Shown: positions 1 through 11,826, numbered from the stretch's first letter. The stretch is 64,000 nt of DNA from Steromphala cineraria (GCA_916613615.1 OU744725.1:56485075-56549074); one strand, 5' to 3'. The notes: a model not told the origin generated them from the sequence alone. Program-made: numbers and translations.

Positions 1-512
1 AGTAGCATGTTCTTTTGTGACGTTTTGTACCAATTTCCCAAAATGATATCAGCTTATGACATAATCATCATAATCAGACGATAACAGATCTCATTAATCG
101 CCCATTAATGTGTACTCTTAGAAGAAATCATAAAGTATCAGGCAAATACAAAAGTGGCCATTTATGTGTGAACATTCTTACATAATTGAGCCAGAAAAAT
201 TGATTTCTGTATCATAACTGAACATGGTATGTTTGTTAAAGAACCAAATTGTTTGATACAAAAGTATTGTAATTGCTAACATAAATTTGGTTTTCATGAG
301 ATCATTTACCTAAAGATTTTACTGCTCGGTAAAATTCTCTAGTTTTAGTTGGTTTCATGGTTTATAGTATGGCTTTATTTGTTTAGGCATGAAATTAACC
401 AAATATCATGAATATCTTATTGTTCTTTCAAGATTTATAAAGATACAAATGATATATCAAGAATTATACCGAATCATCAGAGACAGAGAAGAACAGATGA
501 AGAGACAGAGGA
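1..512. other. No gene recognised; AT-rich flank of the satellite
   Basis: This is AT-rich sequence with no convincing exon, RNA gene or repeat. The last about 40 bases (471-512) grade into degenerate CAGAGA/ACAGA-rich sequence that looks like a decayed edge of the 38-bp array. Confidence 0.5.
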
Positions 513-676
513 GCATACAGAGACATACAGACCTAGAATAAAAGATCAGACATACAGAGAATACACAGACCTAGAATAAAAGATCAGACATACAGAGAAT
601 ACACAGATCTTGAATAAAAGATCAGACATACAGAGAATACACATATCTTGAATAAAAGATCAGACATACAGAGAAT
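513..676 (+). repeat. 38-bp satellite, left segment
   Basis: About four monomers of the same unit that fills 1,846-7,192 (core GATCAGACATACAGAGAATA followed by CACAGACCTAGAATAAAA). The segment is cut off at 676 by the MULE-like insertion, and the array resumes in phase on the other side apart from an 8-base duplication. Confidence 0.95.
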
Positions 677-765
677 GGTGTTCGGAAAAAAAGTCCTTGG
701 TAAAAAAGTATCGGTAAAAAAGTATCAAATTTACCTAGGAAAAAAAGTATTCGGAAAAAAAGTAC
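677..765 (+). repeat. Left terminal inverted repeat of the MULE-like element
   Basis: It contains five spaced copies of an A-tract motif of the form (T/C)GG(T/A)A6-7GT(A/C)(C/T) at roughly 14-20-bp spacing. The inverted counterpart is at 1,764-1,845. Such arrays may be iterated transposase-binding sites (inference). Confidence 0.75.
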
Positions 766-1111
766 TAAAAACTTAGTTTTTGGTTATAAACTCATTTATT
801 CACATAATACAATGTAATAGACAAGACATTTGTATTTGTATCATACAACAATGTATTTTACTAAGTACTAAGCACTTACAACTACAACTAATCTTTTATT
901 CAACTACAAATATCACATTTGTATAACAATAAAAACGTTTTTAAAAACCACATTATGGACACAGATTATTCATCCTTAATCACAACAATGTACAACATTT
1001 TGACACAATACAACTCCCTAAGATGTTTTATTCAGTCTGATGTTTTTGGCCACACCATTGAGAAACTCTGGAACAGATTTCCTCCCTGATGCAATGTCTG
1101 TGCACAGTCTA

Positions 1112-1365
1112 TGCAGACGCTCTTCTTTTCATTGACATACGGAGTTTGGTCAGTGACACTTGAACATCATCACCAGAGTGGTTATGAGTCTTGCTTACTA
1201 CCGGGTTTTCATTCTGCAAGTCAGTCCAAACCAGGCCCTGACAGTTAATACTTGACTTGCGGCTGCATTTCTAACAATCTTTGTTTTGCGGGTTGCATGT
1301 TTTGTGTACATGTGGCCATCTAACACTAGCTTCAAACCACCCTTGTTGGTAGGAATGACTTCCAT
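1112..1365 (-). pseudogene. Frameshifted FLYWCH zinc-finger fragment inside the MULE-like element
   Basis: Read on the minus strand from an ATG at 1,365, the first part gives MEVIPTNKGGLKLVLDGHMY, a typical FLYWCH opening, followed by TKHATRKTK. Near 1,272 the frame shifts by one base, where the conserved Trp codon should be. In the new frame the rest of the domain continues: KCSR, then INC, then a Thr and HNH. This keeps the four expected metal ligands (Cys, Cys, His, His) across the two frames. It continues with LRMSMKRRASA and a TAG at 1,111-1,109. FLYWCH fingers bind DNA or proteins and are often fused to MULE transposases. Here it is broken by the shift and lacks any transposase, so it is a relic. 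A one-base assembly error at the A/T run is a possible alternative. Confidence 0.75.
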
Positions 1366-1484
1366 GATGAGATTTGTAGTATTGTAATGTATTGGAAATG
1401 CTTTTATATCTTCATCAGAAGCCAATTTTCAATTTATGAGTTGATTTAATCAGCTCAAAATGCTTAGATTCAATCGGCTAAACT

Positions 1485-1695
1485 CACATTGTAATTGGCA
1501 AACAGTACTCTCACTACATCCTGGATTATACCCACTGTGTTAAAATCACATTGTAATTAGCAAACAGTACTCTCACTACTTCCCGGATTATACCTTATGT
1601 TAAAATAACATTGTAATTGGCAAACAGTACTCTGACTACTTCCTGGAGTATAACCATTGTGTTAAATTCACAATTAAATTGGCACTAAATACTCT
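1485..1695 (+). repeat. About 61-bp tandem repeat inside the MULE-like element
   Basis: Units begin with (C/A)ACATTGTAATTGGCAAACAG at 1,485, 1,547 and 1,607, with a decayed fourth near 1,668 (spacing 60-62). They lie between the FLYWCH remnant and the right terminus. No function is evident. Confidence 0.8.
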
Positions 1696-1763
1696 AACTA
1701 AATCTTATGTTTTCTTTACCTTAAAATTTATGTTAAGATCATTTTAATCTGTTTTTACAATAA

Positions 1764-1845
1764 TAAGGACTTTTTTTCCAAATACTTTTTTACTGATACT
1801 TTTTTTCCGAGGACTTTTTTACAGAGGACTTTTTTACCTATAATC
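1764..1845 (-). repeat. Right terminal inverted repeat of the MULE-like element
   Basis: Reverse complement of the left-end motif: runs of GGACTTTTTTT/ATACTTTTTT in five spaced copies, ending in CCTATAATC directly next to the target duplication at 1,846. Confidence 0.75.
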
Positions 1846-2280
1846 CAGAGAATACACAGACCTAGAATAAAAGATCAGACATACAGAGAATACACAGACC
1901 TAGAATAAAAGATCAGACATACAGATAATACACAGATCTTGAATAAAAGATCAGACATACAGAGAATACACATATCTTGAATAAAAGATCAGACATACAG
2001 AGAATACACAGACCTAGAATAAAAGATCAGACATACAGAGAACACACAGACCTAGAATAAAAGATCAGACATACAGAGAACACACAGATCTAGAATAAAA
2101 GATCAGTCATACAGAGAACACACAGACCTAGAATTAAAGATCAGACATACAGAGAACACACAGACCTAGAATAAAAGATCAGACATACAGAGAACACACA
2201 GATCTAGAATAAAAGATCAGACATACAGAGAACACACAGATCTAGAATTAAAGATCAGACATACAGAGAATACACAGACC

Positions 2281-2736
2281 TAGACCAGAAGATCAGACAT
2301 ACAGAGAATACACAGACCTAGAATAAAAGATCAGACATACAGAGAATACACAGACCTAGAATTAAAGATCAGACATACAGAGAACACACAGACCTAGAAT
2401 TAAAGATCAGACATACAGAGAATACACAGACCTAGACCAGAAGATCAGACATACAGAGAATACACAGACCTAGAATAAAAGATCAGACATACAGAGAATA
2501 CACAGACCTAGAATTAAAGATCAGACATACAGAGAACACACAGACCTAGAATTAAAGATCAGACATACAGAGAATACACAGACCTAGACCAGAAGATCAG
2601 ACATACAGAGAATACACAGACCTAGAATAAAAGATCAGACATACAGAGAATACACAGACCTAGAATTAAAGATCAGACATACAGAGAACACACAGACCTA
2701 GAATTAAAGATCAGACATACAGAGAATACACAGACC
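2281..2736 (+). repeat. 152-bp higher-order repeat (4 monomers), three copies
   Basis: The diagnostic TAGACCAGAAG monomer recurs at 2,281, 2,433 and 2,585, each followed by the same order of AATAAAAG, AATTAAAG (AATACAC), AATTAAAG (AACACAC) variants. The copies look nearly identical, which suggests a recent block amplification. Confidence 0.85.
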
Positions 2737-2880
2737 TAGAATAAAAGATCAGACATACAGAGAATACACAGACCTTGAATAAAAGATCAGACATACAAGA
2801 CACAGACCTAGAATAGAAGACCAGACATACAGAGAATACACAGACCTAGAATAGAAGACCAGACATACAGAGAATACACA

Positions 2881-4177
2881 GATCTAGAATTAAAGATCAG
2901 ACATGCAGAGAATACACAGACCTAGACCAGAAGATCAGACATACAGAGAATACACAGACCTAGAATAAAAGATCAGACATACAGATAATACACAGACCTA
3001 GAATAAAAGATCAGACATACAGAGAATACACAGACCTAGAATAAAGGTCAGACATACAGAGAAAACACAGATCTAGAAAAAAAGTACAGACATACAGAGA
3101 ATACACAGACCTAGAATAAAAGATCAGACATACAGAGAACACACAGACCTAGAATAAAAGATCAGACATACAGAGAACACACAGACCTAGAATAAAAGAT
3201 CAGACATACAGAGAACACACAGATCTAGAATAAAAGATCAGTCATACAGAGAACACACAGACCTAGAATTAAAGATCAGACATACAGAGAACACACAGAC
3301 CTAGAATAAAAGATCAGACATACAGAGAACACACAGATCTAGAATAAAAGATCAGACATACAGAGAACACACAGATCTAGAATTAAAGATCAGACATACA
3401 GAGAATACACAGACCTAGACCAGAAGATCAGACATACAGAGAACACACAGACCTAGAATTAAAGATCAGACATACAGAGAACACACAGATCTAGAATAAA
3501 AGATCAGACATACAGAGAATACAAAGACCTAGAATAAAAGTACAGACATACAGAGAATACACAGATCTTGAATAAAAGATCAGACATACAGAGAATACAC
3601 AGACCTAGACCAGAAGATCAGACATACAGAGAATACACAGACCTAGAATAAAAGATCAGACATACAGAGAATACACAGATCTAGAATTAAAGATCAGACA
3701 TGCAGAGAATACACAGACCTAGACCAGAAGATCAGACATACAGAGAATACACAGACCTAGAATAAAAGATCAGACATACAGATAATACACAGACCTAGAA
3801 TAAAAGATCAGACATACAGAGAATACACAGACCTAGAATAAAGGTCAGACATACAGAGAAAACACAGATCTAGAAAAAAAGTACAGACATACAGAGAATA
3901 CACAGACCTAGAATAAAAGATCAGACATACAGAGAACACACAGACCTAGAATAAAAGATCAGACATACAGAGAACACACAGACCTAGAATAAAAGATCAG
4001 ACATACAGAGAACACACAGATCTAGAATAAAAGATCAGTCATACAGAGAACACACAGAACTAGAATTAAAGATCAGACATACAGAGAATACACAGACCTA
4101 GAATAAAAGATCAGACATACAGAGAACACACAGATCTAGAATAAAAGATCAGACATACAGAGAACACACAGATCTAG
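2881..4177 (+). repeat. 797-bp-spaced higher-order repeat within the satellite
   Basis: A block of about 500 bp with rare variants (GACATGCAGAG, ACAGATAATACAC, AATAAAGGTCAG, GAAAACACAG, AGAAAAAAAGTACAG) at 2,881-3,380 recurs at 3,678-4,177 with a constant offset of 797 bases, about 21 monomers. Confidence 0.8.
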
Positions 4178-5807
4178 AATAAAAGATCAGACATACAGAG
4201 AATACACAGACCTAGAATAAAAGTACAGACATACAGAGAATACACAGATCTTGAATAAAAGATCAGACATACAGAGAATACACAGACCTAGACCAGAAGA
4301 TCAGACATACAGAGAATACACAGACCTAGAATAAAAGATCAGACATACAGAGAATACACAGATCTAGAATTAAAGATCAGACATGCAGAGAATACACAGA
4401 CCTAGACCAGAAGATCAGACATACAGAGAATACACAGACCTAGAATAAAAGATCAGACATACAGAGAACACACAGACCTAGAATAAAAGATCAGACATAC
4501 AGAGAACACACAGATCTAGAATAAAAGATCAGATATACAGAGAATACACAGATCTAGAATAAAAGATCAGTCATACAGAGAACACACAGACCTAGAATTA
4601 AAGATCAGACATACAGAGAACACACAGACCTAGAATAAAAGATCAGACATACAGAGAATACACAGACCTAGAATAAAAGATCAGACATACAGAGAATACA
4701 CAGACCTAGAATAAAAGTACAGACATACAGAGAATACACAGATCTTGAATAAAAGATCAGACATACAGAGAATACACAGACCTAGACCAGAAGATCAGAC
4801 ATACAGAGAATACACAGATCTAGAATTAAAGATCAGACATGCAGAGAATACACAGATCTAGAATAAAAGATCAGACATACAGAGAACACACAGACCTAGA
4901 ATAAAAGATCAGACATACAGAGAACACACAGACCTAGAATAAAAGATCAGACATACAGAGAACACACAGATCTAGAATAAAAGATCAGTCATACAGAGAA
5001 CACACAGAACTAGAATTAAAGATCAGACATACAGAGAATACACAGACCTAGAATAAAAGATCAGACATACAGAGAACACACAGATCTAGAATAAAAGATC
5101 AGACATACAGAGAACACACAGATCTAGAATAAAAGATCAGACATACAGAGAATACACAGACCTAGAATAAAAGTACAGACATACAGAGAATACACAGATC
5201 TTGAATAAAAGATCAGACATACAGAGAATACACAGACCTAGACCAGAAGATCAGACATACAGAGAATACACAGACCTAGAATAAAAGATCAGACATACAG
5301 AGAATACACAGATCTAGAATTAAAGATCAGACATGCAGAGAATACACAGACCTAGACCAGAAGATCAGACATACAGAGAATACACAGACCTAGAATAAAA
5401 GATCAGACATACAGAGAACACACAGACCTAGAATAAAAGATCAGACATACAGAGAACACACAGATCTAGAATAAAAGATCAGATATACAGAGAATACACA
5501 GATCTAGAATAAAAGATCAGTCATACAGAGAACACACAGACCTAGAATTAAAGATCAGACATACAGAGAACACACAGACCTAGAATAAAAGATCAGACAT
5601 ACAGAGAATACACAGACCTAGAATAAAAGATCAGACATACAGAGAATACACAGACCTAGAATAAAAGTACAGACATACAGAGAATACACAGATCTTGAAT
5701 AAAAGATCAGACATACAGAGAATACACAGACCTAGACCAGAAGATCAGACATACAGAGAATACACAGATCTAGAATTAAAGATCAGACATGCAGAGAATA
5801 CACAGAT
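3908..5807 (+). repeat. 950-bp higher-order repeat (25 monomers), two adjacent copies
   Basis: Rare variants match at a constant offset of 950: CACAGAACTAGAATT at 4,053 and 5,003, and AGATATACAG at 4,531 and 5,481. The order of ordinary variants agrees between 3,908-4,857 and 4,858-5,807. This is a near-perfect tandem duplication of a 25-monomer block. Confidence 0.85.
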
Positions 5808-7192
5808 CTAGAAAAAAAGTACAGACATACAGAGAATACACAGACCTAGAATAAAAGATCAGACATACAGAGAACACACAGACCTAGAATAAAAGATCAG
5901 ACATACAGAGAACACACAGACCTAGAATAAAAGATCAGTCATACAGAGAACACACAGACCTAGAATAAAAGATCAGACATACAGAGAACACACAGATCTA
6001 GAATAAAAGATCAGACATACAGAGAATACACAGACCTAGAATAAAAGATCAGACATACAGAGAATACACAGACCTAGAATAAAAGTACAGACATACAGAG
6101 AATACACAGATCTAGAATAAAAGATCAGTCATACAGAGAACACACAGACCTAGAATTAAAGATCAGACATACAGAGAACACACAGACCTAGAATAAAAGA
6201 TCAGACATACAGAGAATACACAGACCTAGAATAAAAGTACAGACATACAGAGAATACACAGATCTTGAATAAAAGATCAGACATACAGAGAATACACAGA
6301 CCTAGACCAGAAGATCAGACATACAGAGAATACACAGATCTAGAATTAAAGATCAGACATGCAGAGAATACACAGATCTAGAATTAAAGATCAGACATGC
6401 AGAGAATACACAGACCTAGACCAGAAGATCAGACATACAGAGAATACACAGACCTAGAATAAAAGATCAGACATACAGAGAACACACAGACCTAGAATAA
6501 AAGATCAGACATACAGAGAACACACAGATCTAGAATAAATGATCAGACATACAGAGAATACACAGATCTAGAATAAAAGATCAGTCATACAGAGAACACA
6601 CAGACCTAGAATTAAAGATCAGACATACAGAGAACACACAGACCTAGAATAAAAGATCAGACATACAGAGAACACACAGATCTAGAATAAAAGATCAGAC
6701 ATACAGAGAATACACAGATCTAGAATAAAAGATCAGTCATACAGAGAACACACAGACCTAGAATTAAAGATCAGACATACAGAGAACACACAGACCTAGA
6801 ATAAAAGATCAGACATACAGAGAATACACAGACCTAGAATAAAAGTACAGACATACAGAGAATACACAGATCTTGAATAAAAGATCAGACATACAGAGAA
6901 TACACAGACCTAGACCAGAAGATCAGACATACAGAGAATACACAGACCTAGAATAAAAGATCAGACATACAGAGAATACACAGACCTAGAATAAAAGATC
7001 AGACATACAGAGAATACACAGATCTAGAATGAAAGATCAGACATACAGAGAATACACAGACCTAGAAAAACAGATTAGACATACAGAGAATACACAGACC
7101 TAGAATAAAAGATCAGACATACAGAGAATACACAGATCTAGAATAAAAGATCAGACATACAGAGAATACACAGATCTAGAATAAAAGATCAG

Positions 7193-7307
7193 GGCCTCCT
7201 TTCACAAAGCAACCTTTACTAAGGTTGACCTTAACTCCCATTTTTTACATTGCACTAAGACTACCTTAAGGACTTACAATCACGTTAGGGTTTTGTGAAA
7301 GGGGACC
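7193..7307. mobile_element. 115-bp MITE inserted in the satellite
   Basis: Inverted ends: GGCCTCCTTTCACAAA on the left and, on the reverse strand of the right end, GGTCCCCTTTCACAAA. CAG occurs on both sides (7,190-7,192 and 7,308-7,310), and the interrupted monomer resumes right after, so a 3-bp duplication is likely. There is no coding capacity. The superfamily cannot be set from this copy. Confidence 0.8.
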
Positions 7308-7358
7308 CAGGCATACAGAGAATACACAGATCTAGACCAGAGGATCAGACATACAGAG
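7308..7358 (+). repeat. Satellite remnant beyond the MITE
   Basis: About one and a third monomers (GCATACAGAGAATACACAG, GATCTAGACCAGAGGATCAG, ACATACAGAG) mark the right boundary of the 38-bp array. Confidence 0.9.
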
Positions 7359-7594
7359 TACATCAGGCAGCTAACCAGTCCTACGCTAGATAAGAAGACC
7401 TCACATAAAGCCGTGATTATCACAGGGACGTGGACCTGTCTAAACAGCTACTTAACATACCTTTAGCTCAGGCCTGGTTAATTCTGCTGCAGGATTGCAT
7501 GTTCAATAATAGGGATTGTATGCTCTAATAATATACACAATAGAACTTATAAGTGGACATATTTGTGGTGGTATCATTATCTGCCATGTTGGGT

Positions 7595-8165
7595 TGAATA
7601 TCTTTTATTAGATTGATATAAAATATTTGAATATCTATTTATATTTATATTATATACACATAATACACAAATTTCAAATGACGTAGCCATACTTACTATT
7701 TTCATTCTATTGAAAATAACAAAAACAAGTACCACATATATGATTTCAAACAGAATATTCTAACCCTTTGTTCAAATTAACTGTGAAAACGGTCAAATAT
7801 GTTCGTGTTTTGTAATATTTCATGTTCTGAAAGCCATAATCAAAAGCCTCATATAATGTTTCACCATTCAAATGGTTAATGAAAACGTAAATCTTAAACC
7901 ATATGTTCCATTAGATTGATATGAAATATTTGAATATCTATTTCTGTTTTCATTAAATACAAATTTACAACGTTGAAACCAAACTTATTTTATTAGAATG
8001 AAAATTATAAAGACAAATACCACAAGTATGATTTCAAACTGAACATTCTAACCCTTTTTCCCAATTAACAGTGAGAAAGGGTAAAATATTTTCATGTTTT
8101 GTTATCAAAATAAAGGTTTCAACAATCAAAAGGGTATTGAAAATATACATATTCAAATATATCTA
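7595..8165 (+). repeat. Diverged tandem duplication, period 303 bp
   Basis: ATTAGATTGATAT(A/G)AAATAT at 7,607 and 7,910 opens two copies, which also share GATTTCAAAC(A/T)GAA(T/C)ATTC, TAACCCTTT and a similar order of motifs after it. AT-rich, no reading frame. Confidence 0.8.
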
Positions 8166-11100
8166 AACTGAAAATTTTTATTCATGTATTAATAGGGAGG
8201 TAAAAGAAACAAGAAAACTTGTAAATGTGGGCTTGCTAATCAAGAACTCTGCAGTAAGCGAAGAGATACAGAAGCTATAGAGACAAAACATGGATAAACT
8301 GTCTACTGGTGATAAATTAGTGGATTTGTATCATGTTGTCTGAGAGACTAACAGAAGAGGGGTTGTGATCTTATATATCATACTGTCAAATCTTAACAAT
8401 TTAAACATTTGTAATGTTAAACAAGCCTTTCCTTCTTTACAAGAGAAATTTAAAAAGTTAACGATTTGTACATATAAAACTTTTTTTTAAAACACACCTT
8501 TTGTAAATGTTTCACGCAAGGTTGTTTCAGACAAATTCTGAATAGTACAAAATAATTTTTTTCCTTAAAATGTAGTATTAGATCTCAAGATGTTCTAAAT
8601 TTTTAAATAAATGTAAATGTGAATTTATGAAACTTATGTCTTTGATTGTTAGTAAATCAGATCTAGTTAACAATTTTGAAAATTTCAATTAAATCTTCAT
8701 CAATAGTAAACTATTTATTTCAATAATAAAATCTGTCTGTCTAACTGATAGCAAAATAATCTCTCCAAACAAAAGCATAACCTCCCTCTCAACAAATACA
8801 TCTCCGCTTTATCAGTTCTCAATTAATCAAATTTACCCCAGGAAACACAACACTTGGACTTCTTATCACCTGATATTGACATGCAAACTACACATTTGGC
8901 TGTTCCGTTCACCTCCTACGTAGTCTGTCACTTGTGAATATCATTCTCAATCAATCAAATTTACAGCAGGAAACAACGTTGCAACACTACTATATGTTAT
9001 CTATGGAAATTGATGCGTAATGTCTCATTCGCTCTTCCTTTTACCACCCCCTGCATTGATGAGTATTGCTCATGTAATGAAATGCACCTTAGTAACTCTA
9101 TCCATGCAACAGATATATCAGATGATATGTAAATTGCTATTCCATTTACCTCCCTTCCCTTGAATGTGGGATCTACTTCTAATCTTGAACAAACATATTT
9201 GGAGATTTCTTTTTGATACTCATTTGAGAGCAAAATGTGGTTGGTTGGCTATGATTTCCTAGATAAAATCTCTGCATAAAGATTCATATCAACAGGCTTC
9301 CCATTATCAAAATATACTATGCATTGTGAGATAAATACATCAATAAAAGTTTTATAATAAAGAGATCTTGCAATTTTGTATACTTGAGGCTGTCAAAGGG
9401 AAACACAATTTGATCTCAGTTCCCTGTTTCATTCTCACTTTTTCTTGAAAATCTTAAGTAAGATATGCTAGTGCATTAAGGCAACATTGAGAACCTTGAC
9501 AAATATTTTCAATTTAGGTTCTATGGTATAGATACATACATATCTGCCACAAAGTCTATACATCTAATCCACTTCTCTTTTATTTCCCTTACAATTGCCA
9601 AAACAGAACAAATCTAAATACCATACCGAGTTTATGAAACTCCAGACATGAAAACACAGATACGAATGTTCAAAACCCATTTTGCTTTCTCAATTTCTAA
9701 CCTTACATCAGGTTTGAGTATGTTACGCTACTTCAATACTCTACAACCCTGCCAAGGACAAATAGAATACCTACGCCCTGTGGTAGCTGGCTTAAATTCA
9801 TGATTCGGGTCAGGTAGGAAATGTAAACAGAGGACAAAGCCATAGGTTATTGTAAATATTGCTCCAATCACAATGGAACTGTTGTGAAAAATGGAAAATG
9901 TTGTACTTGGTTGTATAGTCAATGGGCAATATGGAATGTTTGTTTCTTAATATGGTTGTGAAAAATAGAAATATACTTGCGTGCAAAACAATAGAATATG
10001 TATGTGTTTGGTGATAGGTCTTGTATAGGTTACGCTATACTTCTTTTCAAATAAATATACCTTGCTGACAAAGTAAAATATATTTAGCGTCTTTTGCTTT
10101 AACTATGATATATCAAGGCAAAAAGTGCACTTTATTGCAAAACACCCATTGGGAAATATTTCAGCTATAAGCGTTGTGGCAAAACATTGAAGCTGTCCTA
10201 AGTGAAATATATTTTCCAAAATAACAACTGCAGAAAAAATCTTTAAAGTTTGGGTTTAGCAACAGGGCCATTAACTTTCTATGTAGAACAAGACAAATCC
10301 CTTCCTGTTTGTATGTTAGCAATGTCAGTTTGCTGGATTAAGGAAACATAAAACATCCCAAATTTTTTATGGTATCCACCGCTCCCAAATAATCTAATTA
10401 CCTCCCCTTACAGTGACATGATTGATCTCAAAATACCCCCAACTGAAAAGACTTGCTACCTGTGGATTAATGTGAACAGAGTTTTTTGTCCTCAAATACT
10501 ATTTGCTTGACCACTACTGTTATCCTTTGTCCACATACTGTATTCTGGACAACTACTCCTGTTTTCGTGAGACCAAGGACCTCTCCCAGCCTTTCAATCC
10601 ATGTTTGTGAACCTCATCAGGGTTTAGCCAAGGCTCTTGTCTGAAGGTCAATACTCATGACCTCTTCCAATGCAAACAAAGTCTTAAAAGATACCTGTGG
10701 AGTTGAACATATAAGGTAAGAAATTAATCTCTGACAGTAGATGGACCATGCCTTGTGATACGGACCCTGTAAAGAACATAATGGCAGTTTTGAGAATAAA
10801 GATACTTTGTTGCTGGACACTATGGAAAGATGGGCTTTCGGAATTTCTGATTAAAAAAGGAGCTGACTCATGGAAAATTGTTAATAGAATAAGTATACCA
10901 TGTCAAATGGCTTTTAGAAATTGGATACAAGACGTGCCATAACAGATTGTTAAGATGGTGTCTTCTTAAAAGGGAAGATGTTCACAATATTGAAAGAGTA
11001 TTTGCCCATAAGTGACAACCTCTCTGGACTTGCCTTTTCAAAATGTTTAAGACCTTTTCAACATCATCTCTGTTGCCTTATGATTCATTGCAACTATGAA

Positions 11101-11308
11101 AACAGATAGCTATATTCGAAATGATCTCTTCTAAATATTTTCATTTGGTTGTGTCAATATCAGTACTTTCAATACTTCATTACAAATATTATGAAAAATG
11201 GTATTACAATATTTGCTCAAACTTTATTAATGGACTTCTAGAAGCAGTGACCCCTAGATTTTACAATATTGAAGCAGTCCTCATAATCATGAATAATATT
11301 TTTGGACA
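8166..11308. other. No gene recognised
   Basis: AT-rich sequence. Short frames here (for example minus strand 9,233-8,997) start at non-ATG codons and resemble nothing known. No repeat or RNA gene was recognised. Confidence 0.45.
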
Positions 11309-11310
11309 TA

Positions 11311-11826
11311 CAGTCGAACTTGTCTATAAAGGCCACCCAAGGGACCGACCAAAAGTGGCCTTTATATAGAGGTGGCCTTTCTATAGAGGTTCGGGTATGC
11401 AGTCATACTCAAAGACAACTAACGAAAATTCTAAATCATATTTTATTCTAAAATGAGAGCATATTTCACATACATAATTTAAAATACAATGTAGTTTTTA
11501 TAATCAATAAAGATATAATAGTCATTAATAGTTTGTTAAATGATGATCTTAAAAATTATTTGTTAAAATAGTCACTGATTTTTTATTGTTTTGTGAATGT
11601 TACAATCATCTCACTCATAGTGCGATAGTCATGTGATTGCAAATGGCCGTTACTAACAAGTCTTGCCTTCGCTCGGGACTTAATTAGGGTGGCCGCTGGC
11701 CGCATCTAACAAGTGGCCGCTCTATAGAGGTAAAATATAATGTAAAATCGCTCGGGGGGACTTTAGGGTGGCCGTAACTAGCAGGTGGCCGCTCTATAGA
11801 GGTGGCCGCTACTACAAGTTCGACTG
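11311..11826. mobile_element. Tc1/mariner-type non-autonomous element with subterminal GGCC repeats
   Basis: The ends are CAGTCGAACTTGT on the left and its exact inverse ACAAGTTCGACTG on the right, flanked on both sides by TA (11,309-11,310 and 11,827-11,828). That is the target duplication of the Tc1/mariner group. Both subterminal zones are built from repeats of the kind GTGGCC(GC/TT)T.TATAGAGG (left 11,328-11,390; right 11,690-11,815). The 516-bp interior has no transposase frame, so it would need proteins supplied in trans. Confidence 0.8.

Larger units (their letters stand above)
677..1845. mobile_element. MULE-like DNA element with iterated A-tract termini and a FLYWCH remnant
   Basis: A 1,169-bp insertion interrupts the 38-bp satellite. 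The octamer CAGAGAAT occurs at 669-676 and again at 1,846-1,853. An uninterrupted array would continue with ACACAG after the first copy, so this is an 8-bp target-site duplication. The outer 20 bases of the two ends align without gaps when one is reverse-complemented (GGTGTTCGGAAAAAAAGTCC against GATTATAGGTAAAAAAGTCC). Each end holds about five spaced copies of GG(T/A)AAAAAAGT(C/A)C. The interior carries a frameshifted FLYWCH zinc-finger fragment and a 61-bp tandem repeat, but no recognisable DDE transposase. FLYWCH domains commonly accompany Mutator-like transposases, and MULEs make 8-10-bp duplications, hence the class call. It is presumably non-autonomous. Confidence 0.75.
1846..7192 (+). 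repeat. 38-bp satellite/minisatellite array, about 140 monomers
   Basis: The array is head-to-tail copies of a 38-bp unit (GATCAGACATACAGAGAATA then CACAGACCTAGAATAAAA). Common variants are GACCTAG/GATCTAG, GAATACAC/GAACACAC, AATAAAAG/AATTAAAG/ACCAGAAG and a one-base-shorter AAAGTACAG form. The + strand of the consensus has 20 A and only 5 T, a strong strand asymmetry. Variants are not random but recur in blocks, giving higher-order repeats (see separate entries). There is no spacer diversity and no open frame, since 38 is not a multiple of 3 and stops are frequent. Confidence 0.97.

Noticed and set aside
1198..1425. Functional FLYWCH host gene
   Set aside because: It lies inside a TIR-bounded insertion, is frameshifted, and has a stop soon after the domain.
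1846..7192. Regularly spaced repeats that could suggest a CRISPR array
   Set aside because: Units are contiguous 38-bp copies with no unique spacers, and the DNA is eukaryotic with no cas genes.
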